Assembly: GCA_025350345.1 (NCBI GenBank)
Contig: JANXYA010000312.1
Coordinates: 1 to 10,733, forward strand
DNA: 10,733 bases
Source: Gammaproteobacteria bacterium
GTDB lineage: Bacteria > Pseudomonadota > Gammaproteobacteria > Steroidobacterales > Steroidobacteraceae
Direction of reading: 5' to 3'
Both the position numbers and the translations under genes were made by a program. This document shows, piece by piece, positions 4,828-10,733 of this stretch; the stretch's first letter is position 1; each line of letters begins with the position of its first letter. Below the pieces are notes generated by a model. The model saw nothing but the letters and a program-made list of their open reading frames with translations. It was not told the DNA's origin and searched no databases.

Positions 4828-6126
4828 ATGGGAAAGCCAGACTACGAGCTGATCAATCCGGCCAGCGGGACCCGCTCCGCCCTGCCGGTGCGCTCCGGCA
4901 CGATCGGGCCCGACTGCCTGGACATCGCCGGGATTACCAGGGACCAGGGCGTCTTCACCTTTGATCCCGCCTTCAGCGTCACCGCCAGCTGTGAAAGCAA
5001 GATCACCTACATCGATGGCGACGCCGGCGTGCTGCTGTACCGGGGGTATCCGGTCGAGCAGCTCGCCGCCAGCAGCTCCTTCATGGAGGTGGCGTTCCTG
5101 CTGATCAACGGGGAACTGCCGGGTGCAGCGGAGCTGACGGCTTTTCGCACCAGCATCACCCGCCACTCGATGATCAACGAGTCGCTGCTGCGCTTTACCA
5201 ACGGCTTTCACCACAACGCGCATCCGATGTCGATGGTCTCGGCGGTGGTGGCCTCGATGGCGGCCTTCTACTACGACTCGATGGACATCTACAGTCCGCG
5301 GCACCGGGAGATCTTCTCGCACCGCATCATCGCCAAGCTCCCGACCATCGCCGCGGCCGCGCACAAGCACGCGCTCGGCCAGCCGTTCATCTATCCACGG
5401 AACGATCTGGATTACTGCTCCAACATGCTCAGCATGTTCTTCGCCGTGCCCTGCGAGGAATACCAGGTCGATCCGGTCGCGGCCAAGGCACTCGACCTGC
5501 TGTTCATCCTGCACGCCGATCACGAACAGAACGCCAGCACGACGACCGTGCGCCTGGCGGGCAGCACCGGGACCAATCCCTATGCGGCGATTTCCGCCGG
5601 CGTCTCGGCGCTGTGGGGTCCGGCGCACGGGGGCGCCAACGAAGCGGTGCTCAACATGCTGGAGGAGATCGGCAAGGCCGAGAACATCCCGAAGTACCTG
5701 GCACTGGTGAAGGACAAGGGGAGCCATTCGAAGTTGATGGGCTTCGGCCACCGCGTCTACAAGAATTTCGATCCGCGGGCCAAGATCATCCGCGAGGCCT
5801 GCCACCGGCTGCTCGCCAAGCTCGGTCAGCAGGACGACCCGCTGTTCGAGCTGGCCCTGCGCCTGGAGGAGATCGCGCTCAAGGACGAATACTTCGTCTC
5901 GCGCAAGCTCTATCCCAACGTCGATTTCTACTCCGGCCTCATCTACAGCGCGCTGAAAATCCCGCGCTCGATGTTCACCGTCATGTTTGCGATCGCGCGC
6001 ACCGTGGGCTGGGTGGCGCACTGGCTGGAAATGATCGGCGATCCGGCCATGCGCATCGCCCGGCCCCGCCAGCTGTACACCGGTCCGACGCAGCGCGACT
6101 ACGTCGCCGTGGCCCAGCGCCGCTGA
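4828..6126 (+). CDS. gltA: type II citrate synthase
   Basis: A 432-residue protein close to E. coli GltA (427). Conserved blocks include GVFTFDPAF (41-49), ASCESKITYIDGDAGVLLYRG (53-73), YPRNDL (189-194), LHADHEQNAS (228-237), WGPAHGGANEA (263-273), GFGHRVYKNFDPRA (305-318) and NVDFYSG (364-370). The catalytic triad is H267, H308 and D366. It condenses oxaloacetate with acetyl-CoA at the entry of the TCA cycle. C209, R166 and K170 sit where the E. coli hexamer has its NADH-inhibition site, so allosteric control by NADH is likely kept. An in-frame TAA at 4813 makes ATG 4828 the first possible ATG. No Shine-Dalgarno sequence precedes it, which is unusual for such an abundant enzyme. It converges with a minus-strand gene across 18 bases. 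Confidence 0.98.
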   Translation: MGKPDYELINPASGTRSALPVRSGTIGPDCLDIAGITRDQGVFTFDPAFSVTASCESKITYIDGDAGVLLYRGYPVEQLAASSSFMEVAFLLINGELPGAAELTAFRTSITRHSMINESLLRFTNGFHHNAHPMSMVSAVVASMAAFYYDSMDIYSPRHREIFSHRIIAKLPTIAAAAHKHALGQPFIYPRNDLDYCSNMLSMFFAVPCEEYQVDPVAAKALDLLFILHADHEQNASTTTVRLAGSTGTNPYAAISAGVSALWGPAHGGANEAVLNMLEEIGKAENIPKYLALVKDKGSHSKLMGFGHRVYKNFDPRAKIIREACHRLLAKLGQQDDPLFELALRLEEIALKDEYFVSRKLYPNVDFYSGLIYSALKIPRSMFTVMFAIARTVGWVAHWLEMIGDPAMRIARPRQLYTGPTQRDYVAVAQRR

Positions 6127-6143
6127 CGGTCCCCCTGCGGCGC
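6117..6143. terminator. possible terminator-like hairpin at the gltA stop
   Basis: GCGCCGC (6117-6123) and GCGGCGC (6137-6143) form a perfect 7-bp all-GC stem with a 13-base loop that contains the gltA TGA. It fills the 18-base gap between the convergent gltA and the minus-strand gene. Neither side has a T-run, so it does not fit an intrinsic terminator well, and chance is possible at this base composition. Confidence 0.22.
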
Positions 6144-6144
6144 C

Positions 6145-6771
6145 TCAGACGCGCGGCGATTCCTGGACGGTGAGGAGCGCCTCGAGCTCGCTCGCATCCG
6201 CGCGCCGCATCGGACGGCCGTCGACCGGGCTGACCGGCGCCTGTCGGATCCCGTCGAGCGGAAAGACCGTCGCATCGATTACCTGCCGATCGAGTTCAAA
6301 ACGCACCGTGGGGTAGATCCGGAAGCGCTCGGCGTCCACTCGCAGGCGATGCTCGCCCACGTCGTGCCCGACGCCGCGATCCAGCAGGTTGAGCGCGACG
6401 GATTCGGGGTGGTCGGTGAACAGGTGCAGCTGCACGTCGGTGTGCGCGGTCGCGGTGCCGTTGAGCACCGGGCCCACCAGGCGCGGGGAGAAGGCGGACA
6501 GCGAGCGCATGGCCCTAAGCGCCGCGCTCCGCTGCGCGCGCAGCGTGGCGCCGTGCGAGTCGGCGGCAAACAGGCGCTGGTATTCCACCAGAGCCGCCTC
6601 GACCTCGGTGTTGCTCGGCAGCGCACCTTCCACGCCGACGCCTAGGCGATCGGCGGCTTTGCGCTTCGCGGCCCTGAAATCCTGGATGCCGTGCTCGGCC
6701 ATGACGCGCGCGGCTTCCTGCGCCATGGCGCGGCGCAGGTTTTCACTGCGGGGCGAGTTCTTGCGAGGCAT
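6145..6771 (-). CDS. conserved gammaproteobacterial protein of unknown function, faintly nucleotidyltransferase-like
   Basis: A 208-residue soluble protein with no signal peptide or membrane segment. The N-terminal half is helical and charged (NLRRAMAQEAARVMAEHGIQDFRAAKRKAADRLGV, 11-45). The centre has FSPRLVGPVLNGTATAHTDVQLHLFTDHPESV (94-125), and the C-terminus SPVDGRPMRRADASELEALL (181-200). I recognise this as a widespread family in gammaproteobacteria but know no proven function. The GTATAHTDVQLHLF stretch recalls the Gly-Ser/Asp-x-Asp region of nucleotidyltransferases, but only one acidic residue (D112) is in place, so an active enzyme of that fold is doubtful. It lies 16 bases downstream of mrcA on the same strand and is probably co-transcribed with it. 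No good ribosome site precedes the ATG. Confidence 0.82.
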   Translation of the reverse strand: MPRKNSPRSENLRRAMAQEAARVMAEHGIQDFRAAKRKAADRLGVGVEGALPSNTEVEAALVEYQRLFAADSHGATLRAQRSAALRAMRSLSAFSPRLVGPVLNGTATAHTDVQLHLFTDHPESVALNLLDRGVGHDVGEHRLRVDAERFRIYPTVRFELDRQVIDATVFPLDGIRQAPVSPVDGRPMRRADASELEALLTVQESPRV

Positions 6772-6787
6772 CTGCGAATGATAATGG

Positions 6788-9289
6788 CTAGAACAGGGGT
6801 TCGGAGCTGCCGTTGGCCGGGACGCCGTTGGCGTTGGCCGCCGCGGGGAGCTTGCCCGTGAAGAAGTATTCGTCGATGCCCTCGGCGTCGGTGGGCGCGA
6901 CCAGCAGGCCGCTGGCTGGATTGATGCGCGCGCTCACCAGGCCCGGCGGCATCGGCCGCGGCACGTCCGGCACACTGCGCAGGGCTTCGCGCATCAGGCG
7001 CACCCAGATCGGCACCGCGACGCTGCTCCCTTCCTCACCCTCGCCCAGCGGGCGATCCTGGTCGAACCCCACCCAGACCGTGGCGACGAGGTTGGGGCTG
7101 AAGCCATTGAACCAGGTGTCGTTGGACTTATTGGTCGTGCCGGTCTTGCCGCCGATGTCGCTCCGGCCCAGCACCAGCGCACGCCGGCCGGTGCCGCGCT
7201 TGATGACATCGGCCATCAGATCGTCCATCAGCCAGGCGTTGGCTGCCGTGATGATCTGCGGGGCGCGGCGTGCGGCGCTGATGAGCGGGAGGGATCGCTC
7301 CTCGGGCGGAGGCGCCAGCGTCAGGCCAGCGCCGCGGGCGGCGCCAGCCGCGCTCACGCCCGGCCCACCCGCAGTGGCGGGCGGATCGGCGCTTGCGCCG
7401 GGTGTTGCGGCGGGCGCCGTCGCGGGCAGCGGGCCCTGATCGGGCGGCGGGGCGCACTCCACGCACACCTCGCGGGGTGCGGCCCGCCAGACGGTCGCGC
7501 CGGTGCCGTCTTCGATGCGATCGATGAAATATGGGTCGATCTTGTAGCCCCCGTTGGCGAAGGCGGCATACCCGGTGGCCACCTGCAGCGGGGTTGCCGG
7601 CAAGGTGCCCAGTGCGAGCGTCAGGTTGTTCGGCATCGCCGCGCGATCGAAGCCGAAACGCACGGCATAGTCGATCACATCGGCCGTGCCCACGGCGCGC
7701 AGCAGCCGGATCGACACCAGGTTGCGCGAGCGCACCAGGGCGTCGCGCAGGCGCACCGGGCCGATGAAGGCGCCGCCGTTGTCCTCCGGCCGCCAGGTCT
7801 GCTCGATACCGCCGTCGGCGATCACGATCGGCGCGTCCATGATGACGCTGGCCGGCGTGAACTCATGTTCCAGGGCGCAGGAGTAAAGGAAGGGCTTGAA
7901 CCCGGAGCCCGGCTGGCGGCGCGCCTGCGTGACATGGTTCCAGGCATTGCTGAAGTAATCGAAGCCGCCCACCAGCGCCACGACCGCGCCATCCTGCGGG
8001 TCGAGCGCCACCAGCGCACCCTGCGCCTCGGGGACCTGTCCGAGCTGCGCCGCACCGTGGCCGTCGCTGATGACATAGACCAGGTCCCCGCGGTGCAGCA
8101 GCGCATCGGCGCGGCCGCTGGCCGCATCGCCGTGCGTCCAGGCCATGCCCTCCCAGCCGATCTGCGCGAAGCCGCCGCCGCGCAGGTAGACCCGCGCCGC
8201 CGCGGGTGCGATGGAGACGACCACCGCCGGTGCCAGGTTGCCGATGGGCGGCACATCGGCGAGCAGCGCCTCGAGCTGCGCCGGTGCCGTGCCGGCGTCG
8301 AGCTTCACGCGGCGCACCGGGCCGCGATAGCCGTGACGGCGGTCGTAGTCGATCAGCCCGAGGCGCAGGGCCCGATTGGCCGCGGTCTGCAACCGGCCGT
8401 CGATGGTGGTGATGGCCCGATACCCGGCGTTGATTGCGCCTTCGCCGAACCGGGCCACCACTTCCTGGCGGACGATCTCGGCGACGAAGGGGGCCTCGAT
8501 GTCCGAGCGCGGCGCGTACTCGCGCGCGTTGATCGGCTCGGCGAGCGCACGCTGCTCAGCGTCTGAATCGATGAAATGGAGCGCCAGCATGCGCTGCAGC
8601 ACGTAGCGGCGGCGGTCCGCGGCGCGCCTGGGGCTGGTGACGGGGTTGTAGTAGGAGGGAGCCTGCGGCAGTCCGGCCAGCATGGCCGCCTCGGCCACCG
8701 ACAGCTCCGCGAGCGGCTTGCCAAAGTACACTTCCGCCGCGGCTGCGACCCCGTAGGCGCGCTGGCCGAAGAAGATGACGTTCAGGTAGGTCTCGAGGAT
8801 CTGCTGTTTGGTAAAATCCTGCTCCATCTGCAGCGTCAGGAAGATTTCCTGGAGCTTGCGGGTGATGTTCTTGTCCCGCGTCAGGAACATGTTACGCGCG
8901 GTCTGCATGGTGATGGTGCTGGCGCCCTGCGAGTAGTTGCCGGTCGTCAGGTCGACGTAGACCGAGCGCGCCATGCTGAAATAATCGATGCCGCCATGCT
9001 GGAAGAAACGGTCGTCCTCTGCTGCCAGGAAGGCTTCACGCACCAGCTGCGGAATTTCCTCGTAGCTCACCGGTACGCGCCGCTGTTCCCCGATCTGCGT
9101 GATGAGTGCACCGCTCCGGGTGTAGACCCGCAGCGGCACCTGCAGGGGCATGGTGCGCATCCCGGCCTCGCTCGGGAGCGAGGGCGCCAGGTAGACGTAG
9201 CTGGCCAGCATCGCGTAGACGACGCCGAGCAACAGCACCAGGAAGAGCGCGGTCAGACCAATCAGCACTCGCAGCGTGCGGGACTTCAC
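6788..9289 (-). CDS. mrcA: penicillin-binding protein 1A (bifunctional transglycosylase/transpeptidase)
   Basis: An 833-residue class A PBP. Residues 8-30 form the single N-terminal membrane anchor. The GT51 transglycosylase domain follows, with EDDRFFQHGGID (91-102, catalytic E91) and GASTITMQTARN (122-133). An OB-like linker lies near 315-420. The transpeptidase has SGFK (462-465, acyl-Ser S462), SRN (521-523) and KTGTT (715-719). It polymerises and cross-links peptidoglycan in the periplasm. Between the SRN and KTG motifs, about 605-670 is Ala/Pro/Gly-rich and begins with a C609-x2-C612 pair, which also occurs in E. coli PBP1A. The start is GTG 9289, with GGAG at nine bases (9302-9299). 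It is divergent from pilM, as in many gammaproteobacteria; the hypothetical gene follows 16 bases after the stop. Confidence 0.97.
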   Translation of the reverse strand: MKSRTLRVLIGLTALFLVLLLGVVYAMLASYVYLAPSLPSEAGMRTMPLQVPLRVYTRSGALITQIGEQRRVPVSYEEIPQLVREAFLAAEDDRFFQHGGIDYFSMARSVYVDLTTGNYSQGASTITMQTARNMFLTRDKNITRKLQEIFLTLQMEQDFTKQQILETYLNVIFFGQRAYGVAAAAEVYFGKPLAELSVAEAAMLAGLPQAPSYYNPVTSPRRAADRRRYVLQRMLALHFIDSDAEQRALAEPINAREYAPRSDIEAPFVAEIVRQEVVARFGEGAINAGYRAITTIDGRLQTAANRALRLGLIDYDRRHGYRGPVRRVKLDAGTAPAQLEALLADVPPIGNLAPAVVVSIAPAAARVYLRGGGFAQIGWEGMAWTHGDAASGRADALLHRGDLVYVISDGHGAAQLGQVPEAQGALVALDPQDGAVVALVGGFDYFSNAWNHVTQARRQPGSGFKPFLYSCALEHEFTPASVIMDAPIVIADGGIEQTWRPEDNGGAFIGPVRLRDALVRSRNLVSIRLLRAVGTADVIDYAVRFGFDRAAMPNNLTLALGTLPATPLQVATGYAAFANGGYKIDPYFIDRIEDGTGATVWRAAPREVCVECAPPPDQGPLPATAPAATPGASADPPATAGGPGVSAAGAARGAGLTLAPPPEERSLPLISAARRAPQIITAANAWLMDDLMADVIKRGTGRRALVLGRSDIGGKTGTTNKSNDTWFNGFSPNLVATVWVGFDQDRPLGEGEEGSSVAVPIWVRLMREALRSVPDVPRPMPPGLVSARINPASGLLVAPTDAEGIDEYFFTGKLPAAANANGVPANGSSEPLF

Positions 9290-9421
9290 TTATTGGGGCT
9301 CCGTTTGTTGCGCTGTGCAGCGAGGCCATGTTGAACTGCGGGGCTGTGAAGCAGGCCACGACCCACCAGCCGGACCCGCGAGGGACCTAAATTGCCTCAG
9401 AGCGTTACCGAGGACCAAATT
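9290..9421. other. mrcA-proximal part of the mrcA/pilM intergenic region
   Basis: No gene is supported here. On the minus strand TTGGTC (9418-9413) could serve as a -35 for mrcA, but only a poor -10 (CAATTT, 18 bases on) is in reach. I therefore could not place the mrcA promoter with confidence. The mrcA ribosome site is at 9299-9302. Confidence 0.4.
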
Positions 9422-9437
9422 CGTGAGACTACTCACG
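9422..9437. promoter_or_regulatory. CRP/Vfr/Clp-like palindromic operator upstream of pilM
   Basis: CGTGAG-ACTA-CTCACG is a perfect inverted repeat. Read as CGTGA-N6-TCACG it fits the CRP-family pattern TGTGA-N6-TCACA, with the same change in each arm. Its centre (9429.5) lies about 43 bases before the predicted pilM start of transcription and it touches the -35. That is close to the class II activator position, centred near -41.5. CRP homologues Vfr and Clp are known to influence type IV pilus genes in Pseudomonas and Xanthomonas. Which regulator binds, if any, is inference. Confidence 0.5.
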
Positions 9438-9466
9438 TTCAATTTAACCGACGGCTGAGATATATT
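9438..9466 (+). promoter_or_regulatory. candidate sigma70 promoter for the pilM operon
   Basis: TTCAAT (9438-9443), exactly 17 bases, then TATATT (9461-9466). The -10 matches five of six positions and the -35 three of six; the weak -35 suits an activator-dependent promoter, and the CRP-like palindrome abuts it. Initiation near 9473 would leave a leader of about 57 bases containing a small hairpin, CGCCA-TTT-TGGCG (9489-9501), shortly before the ribosome site. Confidence 0.5.
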
Positions 9467-9482
9467 TGGCTGCACATTCGCA
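9467..9482 (+). promoter_or_regulatory. weak sigma54-like motif
   Basis: TGGC at 9467-9470 and GCA at 9480-9482 keep the required ten bases between the invariant GG and GC of sigma54 promoters. The intervening bases fit the consensus poorly. It is an alternative to the sigma70 promoter just upstream, recorded because some pilus genes (pilA) use sigma54. Confidence 0.15.
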
Positions 9483-9529
9483 CAAGTTCGCCATTTTGGC
9501 GTGTATCTTACTGATAAGGAAGGGAAAAC

Positions 9530-10594
9530 GTGTTCCTGTTCTCGCGTAAGAACCGCCAGCTGCTGGGATTGGACATCACCACGTCCTCGATCAAGCTGAT
9601 CGAGCTGACCACGGCAGGTGGCCAATACCGCGTGGAAGCGTACGCAGCCGAGCCCACGCCGGCGAATTCCATGAACGAGAAAACGCTCGTGGACCCGCAG
9701 GCGGTGGGTGAAGCGATCCGCCGCGCCGTGAAGCGCTCGGGCGCGACCAGCGGCGAAGTGGCGATCGCCATCAGCGGCGATGCCGCCATCACCAAGGTCA
9801 TCCAGATGCCGCGCGGCATGCGCGATGCTGATCTCGAAGCGCAGGTCGAGATGCAGGCCGACCAGTACATTCCCTTCCCCATGGACGAAGTCAGCTACGA
9901 CTTCGAGGTACTGGGACCGTCCGAGAAAGACAATGATTCCATCGACGTGCTGCTGGTGGCCTCGCGCACCGACAACGTCGAGCAGCGCCGGGCCGCCGTC
10001 GCGGCCGCCGGCCTCAATGCACGCATCGTCGATGTCGAGGCCTTCGCGCTCGAGAATGCCTGCAAGCTCATGACGCACCAGATGCCCGATGGCGGGATCG
10101 ACCGGACCATCGCGGTGGCCGATTTTGGCGCGAGCAACACCACTTTCAGCGTGCTGCGCAATCTGAAGATCATCTACACGCGCGATTTCGCCTTCGGCGG
10201 GCAGCAGCTCACCGAAGAGATCATGCGCACCTATGGCCTGACGATGGAAGAGGCGGGACGCGCCAAGAAGGAAGGCGGCCTGCCCAGCAATTTCCAGGCG
10301 GAAGTGCTCGACCCGTTCATCGACGACATGACCCAGCAGGTCAGCCGCTCGCTGCAGTTCTACCTCGCTTCCGGGTCCGGGCGCGAACAGCCCGAGAAGA
10401 TCCTGATCTGCGGCGGCTGCGGCAACGTGGCCGGCGTCGCCGATGTCATCCAGAGTCGCGTCGGCATCACCGCCGAGAAGGGCGATCCGCTCGGGCAGAT
10501 GAAGCTGTCCTCGCGCGCGCGCGCCCAGGCGGTGCAGCGCGACGCCACGGCCCTGCTGACCGCCTGCGGTCTGGCTTTGCGGAGTTTTGACTGA
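9530..10594 (+). CDS. pilM: PilM, actin-like cytoplasmic protein of the type IV pilus alignment complex
   Basis: A 354-residue protein, typical PilM length. It opens MFLFSRKNRQLLGLDITTSSIKLIEL (phosphate-1-like motif, 12-26), and continues with QMPRGMRDADLEAQVEMQADQYIPFPMDEVSYDF (92-125), VDVEAFALENA (168-178), VADFGASNTTFSVL (196-209, phosphate-2) and ILICGGCGNVAGV (291-303, adenosine motif). This is the FtsA/actin fold. PilM binds nucleotide and the short cytoplasmic tail of PilN, linking PilNO in the inner membrane, and through PilP the PilQ secretin, to the motor. The start is GTG 9530: AAGGAAGGG (9516-9524) is a strong ribosome site, and the protein then begins as the family does. Its stop shares one base with the pilN start, so pilMN are translationally coupled. 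Confidence 0.98.
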   Translation: MFLFSRKNRQLLGLDITTSSIKLIELTTAGGQYRVEAYAAEPTPANSMNEKTLVDPQAVGEAIRRAVKRSGATSGEVAIAISGDAAITKVIQMPRGMRDADLEAQVEMQADQYIPFPMDEVSYDFEVLGPSEKDNDSIDVLLVASRTDNVEQRRAAVAAAGLNARIVDVEAFALENACKLMTHQMPDGGIDRTIAVADFGASNTTFSVLRNLKIIYTRDFAFGGQQLTEEIMRTYGLTMEEAGRAKKEGGLPSNFQAEVLDPFIDDMTQQVSRSLQFYLASGSGREQPEKILICGGCGNVAGVADVIQSRVGITAEKGDPLGQMKLSSRARAQAVQRDATALLTACGLALRSFD

Positions 10595-10733
10595 TGCCGC
10601 GCATTAACCTACTGCCCTGGCGTGAGCAGCAGCGCAAAGAGCGCAAGCTGGCGTTTTTCGTCGCCCTCGGCGGCGCGGCCATCGGCGCGCTGCTGGTCGC
10701 CTTCGCCGGCTACCTGCTGGTCAATTCGATGAT
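10594..10733 (+). CDS. pilN: PilN, type IV pilus inner-membrane alignment protein, 5' part only
   Basis: The first 46 codons are present and the gene runs off the right edge. The N-terminus MPRINLLPWRE carries the INLLPWR motif that docks in the cleft of PilM, followed by a basic stretch (QQRKERK) and a hydrophobic membrane helix at about residues 20-43. This is diagnostic for PilN, a bitopic protein that pairs with PilO in the periplasm. ATG 10594 overlaps the pilM stop (TGATG), with GGAG (10581-10584) nine bases upstream. The usual order predicts pilO, pilP and pilQ beyond the window. Confidence 0.95.
   Translation, partial: MPRINLLPWREQQRKERKLAFFVALGGAAIGALLVAFAGYLLVNSM

Noticed and set aside
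4615..6021. A 468-codon open frame antisense to gltA.
   Set aside because: gltA on the plus strand matches a known enzyme end to end; the antisense frame shows no recognisable motif and is the usual by-product of GC-rich third positions.
7865..8566. Plus-strand open frames of 200-250 codons opposite mrcA.
   Set aside because: All lie antisense to conserved PBP1A domains and read as arginine/alanine-rich shadow translations.
1..10733. Search for tRNA, rRNA, CRISPR arrays, insertion sequences, phage genes or toxin-antitoxin pairs.
   Set aside because: No repeats of array form, transposase or integrase motifs, or tRNA-like features were seen; the window is dense with conserved core genes.

Overview
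The window is a housekeeping stretch of a GC-rich gammaproteobacterial chromosome (roughly two-thirds G+C by eye). C-containing L31, type II citrate synthase, PBP1A placed back to back with pilM, and a PP2C phosphatase/rph/rdgB/hemW run opposite yicC all point to Gammaproteobacteria. From memory, the rpmE-gltA and mrcA/pilM adjacencies resemble Xanthomonas-type and related lineages; I cannot fix the genus. There is no sign of phage, insertion sequence, CRISPR, tRNA or rRNA, and codon use looks uniform.

Layout. (1) 1-746, minus: the 5' part of yicC (endoribonuclease), running off the left edge. (2) 747-829: short divergent promoter region. (3) 830-4112, plus: a tight run of PP2C phosphatase, rph (RNase PH), rdgB (XTP/dITP pyrophosphatase) and hemW (heme chaperone), with gaps of 4 and 13 bases and then a 10-base overlap. 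(4) 4113-4486: a 374-base gap with an AT-rich core, three consensus DnaA boxes, a consensus IHF site, a GC-rich hairpin and a good rpmE promoter. (5) 4487-4699 rpmE and 4828-6126 gltA, plus. (6) 6145-9289, minus: mrcA (PBP1A) followed 16 bases later by an uncharacterised conserved gene that converges on gltA. (7) 9290-9529: divergent regulatory region with a CRP-like palindrome abutting the pilM promoter. (8) 9530 to the right edge, plus: pilM and the start of pilN, the head of the type IV pilus alignment operon.

How the genes fit together. yicC and rph, on either side of one short promoter region, both act on RNA, and rdgB cleans the nucleotide pool, so the left third has an RNA/nucleotide quality theme with a Ser/Thr phosphatase at the operon head. 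mrcA (peptidoglycan synthesis) and pilMN (pilus assembly through the envelope) are divergent and share a regulatory region.

The part most worth a second look is 4139-4352. Three consensus DnaA boxes, two of them a perfect inverted pair, lie with an IHF consensus in one non-coding gap. This could be oriC, a datA/DARS-like DnaA control locus, or a DnaA-responsive regulatory region for rpmE. The second is the CRP/Vfr/Clp-like site at a class II position before pilM. Everything else is ordinary conserved gene content.
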